From JAJTFW01 sp031411335 (lineage in GTDB: Bacteria; Bacteroidota; Bacteroidia; AKYH767-A; OLB10), in the NCBI GenBank assembly GCA_031411335.1, contig JANOAX010000121.1, positions 1-45,886 on the forward strand: a stretch of DNA of 45,886 nucleotides. The letters run 5' to 3'. Made by a program: the position numbers and the translations under genes. The notes below the pieces were generated by a model, which ran no database searches, was not told the DNA's origin, and saw only the letters and a list, made by a program, of their open reading frames with translations. Below are positions 16,782 through 26,400 of the stretch, piece after piece (within the stretch, counting starts at the first letter, position 1; each line of letters begins with the position of its first letter).

Positions 16782-18320
16782 ATGTTCACTTTACTACAGC
16801 AAAAACAAGAAGAAGCGCAAAAAGGCGGAGGCGAAAATCGTATTGCAGCTCAACATAAAAGAGGAAAGCTGACGGCGAGAGAGCGACTTCATTTTTTATT
16901 AGATGAAGGCAGCTTTGAAGAGATTGGAATGTTGGTGACACATCGGTCGGTGGAGTTTGGTTTAGACAAAGAAAAATATTTAGGTGATGGCGTAGTAACA
17001 GGCTATGGAAAAATTGCAGGTCGGTTGGTGTATGTTTTTGCACAAGACTTCACCGTGTTTGGAGGCTCTTTAGCAGAGGCTCATGCCGGAAAAATTTGTC
17101 GCATCATGGACTTAGCCATGCAGAATGGGGCGCCCCTCATCGGACTTAACGATTCGGGTGGCGCTCGTATTCAAGAAGGTGTAGTTTCATTAGGGGGTTA
17201 TGCCGATATCTTTTACAGGAACACAATGGCTTCGGGAGTCATTCCACAAATTTCTGCCATCATGGGACCGTGTGCTGGAGGAGCCGTTTATTCTCCTGCT
17301 ATCACTGATTTCATTATGATGGTTGAAAATACTTCTTACATGTTTGTGACAGGACCCAATGTTGTGAAGACCGTAACGCATGAGGAAGTGAGTAGTGAAG
17401 ATTTAGGTGGCGCATCAGCACACAGTGTAAAATCAGGTGTAACGCATTTTTCTTGTGCAAACGAAATTGAATGCATCAACTCTATCAAGAGATTATTGAG
17501 TTATATTCCTTCCAACTGTGAAGACCAAGCGCCTCACTATGCATATACCATCAGCAATGAAAAGCGACTTGCATTGAACACCATCATTCCAGAAAATCCC
17601 AATCAACCCTATGATATTCGTGAAGTCATTGATCATTTAATTGATGATGATGGAGAAGGATTTTTTGAAGTGCATAAAAACTTCGCAGAAAATATTGTAG
17701 TTGGATTTGCGCGACTTGCCGGAAGATCCATTGGTATTGTTGCTAACCAACCTGCTTACTTAGCAGGAGTACTCGACATACATTCCTCTACCAAGGCGGC
17801 TCGCTTTGTTCGTTTTTGCGATTGCTTTAATGTTCCATTATTAGTGTTGGAAGATGTTCCTGGATTTTTACCGGGTACGGATCAAGAGTGGAATGGAATT
17901 ATCAGCAACGGTGCAAAATTATTGTATGCGTTTTGTGAAGCAACGGTTCCGAGAGTGACGGTAATTACTCGTAAAGCTTATGGTGGTGCTTATGATGTAA
18001 TGAATTCAAAACATATTGGTGCCGACATGAATTATGCATGGCCTACTGCGGAGATTGCGGTGATGGGAGCAAGAGGAGCAGCAGAAATTATTTTCAAAGG
18101 AGAAATTTCGAAAGCAAAAGACCCAGCAGCGAAATTGAAAGAAAAAGAAGAAGAGTATATAAATCATTTTGCAAATCCATATCGCGCTGCAGAGCGAGGG
18201 TATGTGGATGAAGTGATAAAACCAGAAGACACTCGTCAGAAATTAATTAATGCATTCGCTATGTTAGAAAACAAAGCAGTGAAGTTGCCGAAGAAGAAGC
18301 ATGGGAATATCCCGCTGTAG
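16782..18320 (+). CDS. pccB: Acyl-CoA carboxylase carboxyltransferase (beta) subunit, propionyl-CoA type
   Basis: 512 residues, typical for the family. The enzyme moves CO2 from carboxybiotin to propionyl-CoA (or another short acyl-CoA), giving methylmalonyl-CoA, and works in the cytoplasm with a biotin-carboxylase/carrier subunit that is not in this window. Features: RGKLTARERLHFLLD near the N-terminus; VFAQDFTVFGGSLAEAHAGKI; the acyl-CoA oxyanion loop LNDSGGARIQEG; SAIMGPCAGGAVYSPA; and in the C-terminal half GVLDIHSSTKAARFVRFCD, VPGFLPGTDQEWNGII and RKAYGGAYDVMNSK, which form the carboxybiotin-side site. No key residue appears missing. It is a single-gene unit with its own promoter (16728-16759). 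Specificity for propionyl over methylcrotonyl or other acyl-CoAs is inferred from overall likeness. Confidence 0.92.
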   Translation: MFTLLQQKQEEAQKGGGENRIAAQHKRGKLTARERLHFLLDEGSFEEIGMLVTHRSVEFGLDKEKYLGDGVVTGYGKIAGRLVYVFAQDFTVFGGSLAEAHAGKICRIMDLAMQNGAPLIGLNDSGGARIQEGVVSLGGYADIFYRNTMASGVIPQISAIMGPCAGGAVYSPAITDFIMMVENTSYMFVTGPNVVKTVTHEEVSSEDLGGASAHSVKSGVTHFSCANEIECINSIKRLLSYIPSNCEDQAPHYAYTISNEKRLALNTIIPENPNQPYDIREVIDHLIDDDGEGFFEVHKNFAENIVVGFARLAGRSIGIVANQPAYLAGVLDIHSSTKAARFVRFCDCFNVPLLVLEDVPGFLPGTDQEWNGIISNGAKLLYAFCEATVPRVTVITRKAYGGAYDVMNSKHIGADMNYAWPTAEIAVMGARGAAEIIFKGEISKAKDPAAKLKEKEEEYINHFANPYRAAERGYVDEVIKPEDTRQKLINAFAMLENKAVKLPKKKHGNIPL

Positions 18321-18443
18321 TTTTTAACGAGTTTCAATCTGAAATTAAATTTCTGCTTCGGATATTGTTAGGCTGCTAGCTTCTGGCTGCAAGCTTCAAG
18401 TTTTTTTCAGGAGCGAATTTATTTTACTTCGAATAATTTTTAT

Positions 18444-18491
18444 CGTTGCGCTCGCTGCATTCCCGAAGCTTCGGGACGTTGCGCCCGCTGC
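18444..18491. repeat. Palindrome flanked by 15-bp direct repeats
   Basis: CGTTGCGCTCGCTGC (18444-18458) and CGTTGCGCCCGCTGC (18477-18491) differ by one base and flank the perfect palindrome TCCCGAAGCTTCGGGA (18461-18476). It lies in the 265-bp gap after pccB, where 18368-18405 also repeats GCTGC-AGCTT phrases. It looks like a dispersed intergenic repeat; a mobile (MITE- or REP-like) origin is a guess. Confidence 0.6.
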
Positions 18492-18534
18492 GTTTAAATA
18501 AGAATCAATAGGTGACGATAAATATAAAAATTCA

Positions 18535-18557
18535 AAAGCCCCGCAATGCAGGGCTTT
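18535..18557. terminator. Probable bidirectional terminator between convergent genes
   Basis: AAAGCCC (18535-18541), 9-nt loop, GGGCTTT (18551-18557), A/T-rich on both sides. It lies 28 bp beyond the stop of the minus-strand gene at 18586 and about 215 bp beyond pccB. Confidence 0.65.
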
Positions 18558-18585
18558 CTATTTGGATGCAGGGCTGATGCCAGCA

Positions 18586-18849
18586 TTACGAAATAATATC
18601 TTTCAATTCGATGAGTCGGAGATACGGATTCATTACAGAATTTGAATACGTTGCACCAATTTTATTAATACGATTCTTCTTCACATGATACCACAACTGA
18701 ATGTAAAATCCATTCATATAATATAGATTAACTCTATACTGTAAATTTTGTCGTACTATCATAAAAGTGGCGTGATGCCAAACATGCCATGCTTGTTCAT
18801 CGAAGCTAAGTGAGTTAAACTGTTCTACGGAAGGGACGTCTTTTATCAT
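18586..18849 (-). CDS. Conserved small hypothetical protein (Bacteroidota type)
   Basis: 87 residues, no signal peptide or membrane segment. It has the pattern of a small family I recall across Bacteroidota: an N-terminal LSFDEQAWHVWHHATFMIVRQNLQYRVNLYYM-type helix/strand pair, then GFYIQLWYHVKKNRINKIGA, and a C-terminal MNPYLRLIELKDI (pattern xxPYLxxIxL). Function is not known for any member to my knowledge. It is probably cytoplasmic and monocistronic, with a hairpin terminator just past its stop. Confidence 0.7.
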   Translation of the reverse strand: MIKDVPSVEQFNSLSFDEQAWHVWHHATFMIVRQNLQYRVNLYYMNGFYIQLWYHVKKNRINKIGATYSNSVMNPYLRLIELKDIIS

Positions 18850-19273
18850 ATATTTTGTGTTCTACTGACGCAAAATACCATCGAATCAGAGGTTATTATT
18901 AGATCCTTTTGGTGAATAAGAAGGATTGTCGGGTGAAAATTGATGGAAGCGGTGGGAAAGGGGATGTAGGATGGGAGATGGGATCGCGAAGCTTCGCGAG
19001 GGAGATGGGAGATAGGAGATGGGATCGCGAAGCCTCACGAGGGAGATGATTTCCGATAAACTTAATCGCAGAATCCTGTTATCTCATTGGTAAGCAGATT
19101 GAAAATGCGGTTTCTCAACGATTAATTAGAGAGATTTGATTAATCGCAGTAATTTGGACTTTCGAGTTCAAAGTTAGCCTTACATATTGAAATTCAATAA
19201 TATATAATGTCTTTTTAAAAATTAAATAATCGTGAAGTGTGACATAATTAGGCGTTACTGCTCATTTATTCAT
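18850..19273. repeat. Intergenic region with 41-bp tandem repeat and palindrome
   Basis: No gene seen. At about 18965-19048 G/A-rich units (GGGAGATGGGA) carry the perfect palindrome TCGCGAAGCTTCGCGA (18984-18999) and a decayed copy TCGCGAAGCCTCACGA (19025-19040), 41 bp apart. The remainder is AT-rich and leads into the promoter of the gene at 19306. Confidence 0.65.
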
Positions 19274-19281
19274 TACTTTTG
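19274..19281 (+). promoter_or_regulatory. -7 promoter box TACTTTTG
   Basis: TACTTTTG is a perfect match to the TAnnTTTG box, 24 nt before the ATG at 19306. No clear -33 TTTG is seen at the expected distance. It rules out the upstream in-frame TTG at 19279 as a start. Confidence 0.55.
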
Positions 19282-19305
19282 CGACAAATAATTAATATTT
19301 ACAAA

Positions 19306-20193
19306 ATGAAAAAAATCTTTACTTTATTGTTCATCATTGTGGCTGCGGCAAGTACTACGATTGCTCAATCTACTTTAGTAATTAACGAAGTTGACTATGA
19401 TCAACCAAGTGTTGACAGTGCTGAATTTATTGAACTTTATAATGCATCGACTGCTAACATCATGCTTGCTGATTACACAGTTTTATTATTTAACGGAAAT
19501 GCAACGAGCAATGTACTCTACGACAGTTTTCCATTGCCAGCTCAACTTTTAGCTCCAGGTAGCTATTTCGTAATTTGTGGTAGCGGAGGAATGGTTCCAA
19601 ATTGCGATATGGCACTCCCAAATAAATTTGTTAATATCATTCAAAATGGTTCACCGGATGCAATAGCTATCCGTGAAAACTTCAACTTGAACCTTATTGA
19701 TGTTGTTAGTTACGAAGGAACTTGCATAGCTCCTTATGCATCTGGTAATGGATGTCCATTAGCACAAAGTGATACTGCGCAAGCGGATAGTATTGCCAAC
19801 AAATACATGAGTATTTCACGTTTCCCTGATGGAAATGATTCAAATGATGACTCTACGGATTTTAATCGTGTTTGTAGTACTCCCGGAGCTGCGAATACAA
19901 ATGCCAACACGAACTGTGTAACTGGATTAAGTACTCCAAAATCAACTTTAGTGATTGAAGTTTATCCAAACCCATCAAGAGGTATTGTTACAATCAATTA
20001 CAAAGCTACTAATGGTAGAGCGGTGAATGTACGTGTGAGTGATATCCTTGGAAATGAATTGAAGGTGGTTACTTTAAAATCGAATGCTACTGTTGGACAA
20101 ATTGATTTATCGGAATATCACAATGGTATTTATTTAATTAAAGTACAATCGGGTGCTTCACAAACGGTGAAGAGAATTATTCTTAATAAATAA
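19306..20193 (+). CDS. Lamin-tail-domain surface protein with T9SS type A sorting domain
   Basis: 295 residues from ATG at 19306. Residues 1-21 are a signal peptide (MKKIFTLLFIIVAAASTTIAQ). Residues about 22-190 form a lamin-tail (LTD, Ig-like) domain: LVINEVDYDQPSVDSAEFIELYN, LADYTVLLFNG, LAPGSYFVICG, then DAIAIRENFNLNLIDVVSYEG and SISRFPDGNDSNDDSTDF, the usual end of bacterial LTDs. The last 75 residues are a T9SS type A domain (IEVYPNPSRGIVTINY, VRVSDILGNELK, GIYLIKVQSG). The role of LTDs in bacteria is unclear; adhesion or anchoring of other modules is suggested in the literature. Here the domain is alone. It has its own promoter and a strong terminator. Confidence 0.88.
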   Translation: MKKIFTLLFIIVAAASTTIAQSTLVINEVDYDQPSVDSAEFIELYNASTANIMLADYTVLLFNGNATSNVLYDSFPLPAQLLAPGSYFVICGSGGMVPNCDMALPNKFVNIIQNGSPDAIAIRENFNLNLIDVVSYEGTCIAPYASGNGCPLAQSDTAQADSIANKYMSISRFPDGNDSNDDSTDFNRVCSTPGAANTNANTNCVTGLSTPKSTLVIEVYPNPSRGIVTINYKATNGRAVNVRVSDILGNELKVVTLKSNATVGQIDLSEYHNGIYLIKVQSGASQTVKRIILNK

Positions 20194-20205
20194 GAACATA
20201 AAAAT

Positions 20206-20242
20206 AAAAAACCTGCTATTCGAAAGAGTAGCAGGTTTTTTT
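20206..20242 (+). terminator. Rho-independent terminator
   Basis: ACCTGCTATTC (20211-20221), GAAA tetraloop, GAGTAGCAGGT (20226-20236) with one G-T wobble, flanked by A and T runs. It lies 13 nt after the LTD gene. Confidence 0.92.
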
Positions 20243-20300
20243 ATGTCTTATACAATATTTCAGTCCAACAAATTGAATTTTACTCATAAGTAATGTAACA

Positions 20301-20332
20301 GTTGTTTACTAATTAATTATAAGTTAACTTTG
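20301..20332 (+). promoter_or_regulatory. Bacteroidota promoter of the 20354 gene
   Basis: GTTG (20301-20304), 20-nt spacer, TAACTTTG (20325-20332), a perfect -7 box. The ATG at 20354 follows after 21 nt. Confidence 0.7.
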
Positions 20333-20353
20333 ATAGTATTAATATAAATAGTT

Positions 20354-22810
20354 ATGCCACTTACTAAATTGAAGCTAAAATTTCTGGTCCTTGTAATTTC
20401 ACTATCTAGTATAGCCCATGCACAATCATCATGGACTCCTTTGGGCGTTTTAGATTCTAGAATCTGTGGATATGGGGATATAAAATCAGTCTGTTATGGG
20501 CCAGCTGGAGAGCTTTATGCTGGCGGAACTTTCAGAAATGCTGCATTTAATAGTTATGTCGGGAAGTGGGATGGAACAAAATGGATAGAATTAGGTGGTT
20601 TTAATAGCTTATACACTGCTAATATTTACGGAGAGATTAATTCAATTTGTACAGATTTATTCGGCAATGTTTATGCAGCTGGAACACTTAGCTATAATCA
20701 ATGGGGCGGTCCATATGTAGTGATGAAATGGGATGGAAGTACATGGAGTGAACTCGGAGGTGCCATCGGATTAAATGCTAATTTTAAAATTAATGTAATA
20801 AAATCGGACAGTTCGGGTAACATTTACGCTGGTGGAAATTTTTCAAACAATTTTAATAAGACTTATGTAGCTATCTGGGATGGACAAAGCTGGCAAGGAA
20901 CTTTAGGAATAGATTCTGTTGGGCAAATACCAATTCTGGATTTTGTTATTGATAATACTGGAAAAATTTATGTTTCATTAGAACTAAGTATTTATGAATC
21001 ATTGAACGTTGCCATGTGGAATGATACATCTTGGACATTCTTAAATTCAGGAATCAACCCATTTAGTTACGCAATATCTAGTGCAATTGCAATTGACAAG
21101 GTTGGAAATATATACCTCGGCACTTCAAATGCTTCTTCACCTGGGTGGAACGTTAAAAAATGGAATGGTTTTAATTGGAGTATATTGGGTGGGCCTAATG
21201 GTCTTGGTGCTAACAGTTTTATTTACGACATTGTTGTGAATGATTCTGGACAAGTCATGTGCGTTGGAGATTTTACAAACAGCAATGGTCATCATTATGT
21301 TGCTATGTTTAATTCGACTTCCTGGTCAGAATTAGGGGGGACAAATAGTTTAGATTCCTTACCAATTGGAACTATCAACTGCATTGCACTAAAATCAAAT
21401 GATACAATTTGTATTGGAGGTGACTTGAATGCGGCTGGGTCTGCTCCTTTAGAATATACTGGAACGGGTATTTGGAATGAAGTAATGAACACCAATTATA
21501 TTGCACCATTCGGAGTATACTATACGCTTGAAACGGATGCGGGTGGTAATATTTATGCAGCTGGTATGGTTTTCAGTTTAACAAACGAAGTTACAGTTGT
21601 AAAATGGGATGGAAATTCCTGGACAGAAATGAACAAATCCATCCCAAACTTTGGTATATCAAATGCTGTAGGAGATATCCTTATTGATCCGAACAATAAC
21701 ATTTATATCGCTGGCGGGTTTACTAATAGTTCACAAAAATCTTATGTTGCAAAATGGGATGGTTCCAATTGGAGCGAGTTGATTGGTTTATATTCTCAAA
21801 ATTCAAATAATGCTATTGCTACTTTGGGTCGAGATGGGGCTGGAAACATTTATGCCGCTGGATCGTTTACCAACTCAAGCGGTAATTGTTATGTTGCAAA
21901 GTGGAATGGTACTTCTTGGGTCGAACTTACCGGTTTAAATTTTCCGTTAACCACTGGAGTTATTAATAAAATATTTGTGACAAATTCCGGTATTGTATAC
22001 GCTGTTGGAAATTTTAAAAATTCACTCAACAAGAGATATGTTGCAAAATGGGATGGGACTACTTGGAGTGAACTAGGAAACTTTAGTTCCTTAACGGCTA
22101 ATAGTGCTATTTATGCAATAGAAGAAGATGTATCAGGAAACATTCTTATAGTCGGAGATTTTAGAAATGCAATGTGGTTTCCTTATGTAGCCAAATTTGA
22201 TGGAATTTCATGGTCAGAATTAGGTGGTCCCAATAGTTTAAACCCACAATTCCCTCCGCAACCAGGTAGTATCTATTGTATGCATCGTGATGGGTTTGGA
22301 AATATTTATGTAGCTGGCAGCTTAAAAGATAGTAACAATAAAAGAACAATACATAAGTATAATGGGACCAATTGGAGTATCATTGTAAATCCAGATATTT
22401 ATAATAGCCACGATGTAATTTCAATAACAAGTTACGCTTCAGCAGATCTTTATATAACTGGCACATTCCAAGTTCCATTAGGTAGTAGAACATATGTATC
22501 TAAATATATTATGGGTGTCGCTGGCATTAATACTTCTAATGATAAAATAAATGGAACGATTGTTTGTTTTCCAAACCCATCTAGTGGTGAAGTAGAAATA
22601 AAATATGAATTAAAGCAACTACCTACTTCTAAAATTCGAATGAACATTACAGATATTACAGGTAAAATTGTTAGTTCAACTTTGATTAATAACCCGACAC
22701 AAAATGGAAAAATAAATTTACAAGTTAACCAATACTGTAATGGATTTTATTTGATAAACATGGAATATGATGGATTCCAACTATCAACAAAGTTAATTGT
22801 AAATCATTAA
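20354..22810 (+). CDS. T9SS cargo protein made of about 14 propeller-like repeats
   Basis: 818 residues with a signal peptide ending AHAQ (residue 24). The body is about 14 copies of a unit of about 50 residues with the pattern GNIYAAGxFxNSSGxxYVAKWDGxxWSELGG (e.g. LYAGGTFRNAAFNSYVGKWDG, IYAAGSFTNSSGNCYVAKWNG, VYAVGNFKNSLNKRYVAKWDG), in which the next DxxGN opens a new strand. The period and DG..W pattern suggest one or two beta-propellers. The C-terminus is a T9SS type A domain (VCFPNPSSGEVEIKYEL, GFYLINMEYDG). Adhesion or ligand binding at the surface is plausible; no enzymatic residues are seen. It is a single-gene unit with its own promoter. Confidence 0.87.
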   Translation: MPLTKLKLKFLVLVISLSSIAHAQSSWTPLGVLDSRICGYGDIKSVCYGPAGELYAGGTFRNAAFNSYVGKWDGTKWIELGGFNSLYTANIYGEINSICTDLFGNVYAAGTLSYNQWGGPYVVMKWDGSTWSELGGAIGLNANFKINVIKSDSSGNIYAGGNFSNNFNKTYVAIWDGQSWQGTLGIDSVGQIPILDFVIDNTGKIYVSLELSIYESLNVAMWNDTSWTFLNSGINPFSYAISSAIAIDKVGNIYLGTSNASSPGWNVKKWNGFNWSILGGPNGLGANSFIYDIVVNDSGQVMCVGDFTNSNGHHYVAMFNSTSWSELGGTNSLDSLPIGTINCIALKSNDTICIGGDLNAAGSAPLEYTGTGIWNEVMNTNYIAPFGVYYTLETDAGGNIYAAGMVFSLTNEVTVVKWDGNSWTEMNKSIPNFGISNAVGDILIDPNNNIYIAGGFTNSSQKSYVAKWDGSNWSELIGLYSQNSNNAIATLGRDGAGNIYAAGSFTNSSGNCYVAKWNGTSWVELTGLNFPLTTGVINKIFVTNSGIVYAVGNFKNSLNKRYVAKWDGTTWSELGNFSSLTANSAIYAIEEDVSGNILIVGDFRNAMWFPYVAKFDGISWSELGGPNSLNPQFPPQPGSIYCMHRDGFGNIYVAGSLKDSNNKRTIHKYNGTNWSIIVNPDIYNSHDVISITSYASADLYITGTFQVPLGSRTYVSKYIMGVAGINTSNDKINGTIVCFPNPSSGEVEIKYELKQLPTSKIRMNITDITGKIVSSTLINNPTQNGKINLQVNQYCNGFYLINMEYDGFQLSTKLIVNH

Positions 22811-22866
22811 ATCATTGTATTTTTCATCAACTCTGCAATAGATAATTTGTATAGTATAAAATGTAA

Positions 22867-23082
22867 TTAATTCTTGAATTGATTTTCAATAGCAATTAAA
22901 GCCAGTTGATTTCGAATACGATCATAGGTCTTCTTTTCATGCAAACAAGCGTGGCAAATAAAACGTTTTGCCTTATACACTCTTGACATTACTTTGATGG
23001 ATTTGTCGGATGGATTTACCTTGATGGGATCCATCACATTTCCACAATGCGGACATTTTACTTTTTTAGCGAGTGCTTTCAT
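22867..23082 (-). CDS. Small zinc-ribbon-like protein
   Basis: 71 residues. Two CxxC pairs, C10-P-H-C13 and C43-H-A-C46, 30 residues apart and surrounded by basic residues (KALAKKVKCPHCGNVMDP, VYKAKRFICHACLHEKK), fit a zinc ribbon that might bind nucleic acid or protein. The C-terminal helix DRIRNQLALIAIENQF could mediate dimerisation. No signal peptide. Neighbours give no clue: a T9SS cargo gene converges from the left and the repeat-rich gap lies to the right. I consider it a real gene because the cysteine spacing is clean, but function is unknown. Confidence 0.6.
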   Translation of the reverse strand: MKALAKKVKCPHCGNVMDPIKVNPSDKSIKVMSRVYKAKRFICHACLHEKKTYDRIRNQLALIAIENQFKN

Positions 23083-23431
23083 GGAATTTAATTCTTCTGA
23101 TGCAAAGTTGAGACATCAAAACGAAGAAGGGGTTACGGAAATAAATAGAAATTATTAAGGATGAGGCTGCGCTATTAAAATTTTCTCTTCGCTAGTTTTC
23201 TCTTCGCTAGTTTTCTCTTCGCTAGTTTTCTCTTCGCTAGTTTTCTCTGCGCTAATTTTCTCGCAAAGGCGCGGAGGCGCTAAGGCTACGCAATGCTATT
23301 TTTTCTCGCAAAGGCGCGGAGTCGCTAAGGCTGCGCTCTGAAGTGCTTCTCTAGCTCATCATACTTCTCTCTCACACTCTTTCTCGCTCTCACAATCTTT
23401 CTCGCTCTCACACTCTTTCTCCCTCTGCTTT
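23083..23431. repeat. Intergenic repeat array (15-bp tandem units, GC-rich units, pyrimidine tract)
   Basis: Five tandem 15-bp units at 23181-23255: four perfect TTTTCTCTTCGCTAG and one variant ending TGCGCTAA. They are followed by two copies of a unit containing TCTCGCAAAGGCGCGGAG and CGCTAAGGCT (23258-23331), then a pyrimidine-rich stretch repeating CTCTTTCTCGCTCTCACA (about 23369-23425). No gene is seen. The array abuts the stop of the M36 protease gene. Confidence 0.8.
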
Positions 23432-26400
23432 CTATGGGGTTGTCAAATCGAACACCGTAGACGCGTTCATCAACACAGGCAACTTCGACCAAGTTTCAAT
23501 TCCATTTCTTGAACGAACGACTATGTAATAACTATTACCTAAAGCTCCTACTGGGAAGTTGGCCGATGCGTATCCATTAATGTTTAGTAATGCGTCAACA
23601 GAATACACCAGTGCAAAAGGAGTCGTTGTATTATGCAACTCAATAGTAATAGAATCACAATCCAGCGGATTCGCACTTTGACCCGTATTAAATAATACAG
23701 GCGTCATTACACCTGGACCTGCTTTCAATCCTTCGATAAAGGCTCTTAAGCTTAATCCTGATCCAGATCCACAAACCGTTACGATCACATTTACTGTTTG
23801 TGCAGAGGTACAACCATTCGGATCCGTAACTATTACATTAAAGTTAGTAGTTGAAGTTGGAGCTGCTTTGGGAGCAGCAATTGACGCATTGTTCATAGTA
23901 GTAGAAGGCGTCCAAGCATAGTTATAAGTCGAATAAGGAGTAAATCGAACTGCATTATTATAAACAGTAAACACCGTTGCATTACGTCCAGCAAAAGTAG
24001 TTGCCAAGGTTCCGTTTGCATTTTCTACTCCTTGTGTTGTAACATTTCCTGCGGGACTAACGATACTATCAGCATGTATTTCGATACTATTGCCATTTTC
24101 TAATAATACGATTTGACCTTTCATCGGAAAGGCGGTACCGTTATAATGATAGGTCTGATAATTCACCACTAATTTACGATTGGGTGTTGTACCTGTAGTG
24201 AAATAATTGACAACACTACCATTCACCGATGGATTCAAATCATTAAAAGCAAATGCAACGAAATTATCCGGATCGGATGGATTTGGAATATTTTGTCCTT
24301 GACAACATCCATTCACCATTCCGGGAGTGAAACCAATGAATCCATTGGAAGAAATATAAAAATTAGAATATGTATTTCCGTAGAAATTAAAATTAAAGCC
24401 AATGGGTAATGCTCCTGATACAATATCATCTGACAATGAAACAGCAGTCCCAGAACCGATTGTTGGAGCATACGTGATTCCTGTAACATTATATCCTGAA
24501 ACTACTAAAGAGCCACTTGGAGATGCTGACAATTGAACACTGTCACCAGCACAAATGGAGTTGGGCGTTGCTGAAGTGGTTAAAGAGAACGTGGTTACCG
24601 TAATATAATTTGTTTGCGTTAACGAGTCAGCTCCAAGTGTATTTGTTACTTTTAATTTTACCGTATAGGATCCAGGTTGACTGTATGCATGCAATGGATT
24701 TTGTTGCGTACTGGTTTGTCCATCTCCAAAATTCCAGAACCACGACTGAGGAATATTCGTTGAAGCATCTGTGAACTGTATGCTAGCAGGACAAGCAGCC
24801 GTAGTTTGGTTAGATGTAAATGCGGCAATAGGTGGAAGTGTTGGATTCAAACAAAAAGTAGGATACGTAAAATCTACTGTTTCATCACCCACTGCATTTG
24901 AACTTCCTTGAGCAGCATTGAATCCCATTCCTCTTCGAGCAAATGCTTCCCAAATCTGACAACGATGTGCATTCCCATAATAAATATCATCTGCTAAAAG
25001 AATTGCATTACGTGCATCGATATAGCCAGGGCTACACGGTTGTAATGCCATTCCTTTTAATACTAAATTCAATGCAATATTATTTCCGGCCGTTCCTGTT
25101 TGCAAGTTGGCATCGAAACCAAAATCACGAATTAAAAACCAAGTCATATCCCAAATAGCATCGCACCATATTTCACCGCGTGCGTGAGGTCCTGAACTCG
25201 TAGCTAAAGAGGCATACGTTTGCGGATTAATACCCATATCTGTTGAGTAGCGATAACGACGTATACCCAGACCGGTAGTTGGTTGTCCTAATGCATATGT
25301 TCCAATTCCACGACCCATTGTACCAACATCACCGGGTTCGATGGTAAGAATTAATCCGAGCCAATCGCTCCATCCTTCTCCTCCTTGCTCTGCATTTTGT
25401 AAGCAACTGGAAGCAGCAGGACCGCCAGTTAAACGATTAGATACACCATGTCCATATTCATGCGCTACAATTCCATTATCAAAAGATCCATCTAACTGTG
25501 GAGGAGTTGCGCAAATAATTATTGTAGAAGAAACAGTAACTGAACTACTCAATTGTGTTTTCATGGCATTACCATCAGCCTGATTCACAGAAATAGTAGG
25601 AATGGTTATGGTCACAGTAGGTGTTCCACTCATAGCAGGTGGAGTAGATCCAGCAACATTATTGGCGATAATGACACCAACAGCACCGGCTGCTTGAGCG
25701 AATTCTGTTTTAATATAAAAACTACAATTTCCTCTGTCGATAAGTGCAATTTTTCCTGCTATTGCCGCTGCATTTGTAAATGCGGTACAACCATCGGAAC
25801 TAGTTCCAACTCCATCTTGAGCCAATACTATATTTGCTGTTATATTAAATGCATTGGTAGGATTATACGTAGCGGTTGCAATTGATTTCAAACCTGCTAT
25901 TGAAGCAGGTGCGTTAATAGTTAACGAATTTGTACAAGATCCGGAATTCGGATTCGTCCATAAATACATTTGCATACGAGGATTCGTTCCATCATCAGGC
26001 GTTGCAAAATTGGCATTATTAGTACCTCCGCCATCCAATCCTTCTGCATTTACATAATCATTCCCTAAACCACCATTTCCATAATTATTACTTTGAAAAT
26101 TTCCTGCTACTTCGTTAAATCCATTCTGATACAATACATCATGGATCCTATTATTCATATAAAATAAATTCGTGAGTGATGCATCGCGTATATAAGCATT
26201 AGATGAATCTGCATGAAACGGAAAATTAAAAGTTTGAAGCGCTCCACCATCGGGAGAGTATCCAGGTAAATTATCATTATTCGCATCTTCATAGGCATAC
26301 ACATTATTTCCTCTTGTGATGTTATACTCTACGCCAGTAGCTCCGTTGGTATCATGCCATCCATAGGGGGAAGGAACCGGTTCAGAAGGATCATTTAAGA

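Noticed and set aside
19279..19305. Upstream TTG start for the LTD protein
   Set aside because: It falls inside the perfect -7 promoter box; ATG 19306 begins a proper signal peptide.
23181..23255. CRISPR array
   Set aside because: The 15-bp units are directly adjacent with no spacers, and no cas genes are present; it is a simple tandem repeat.
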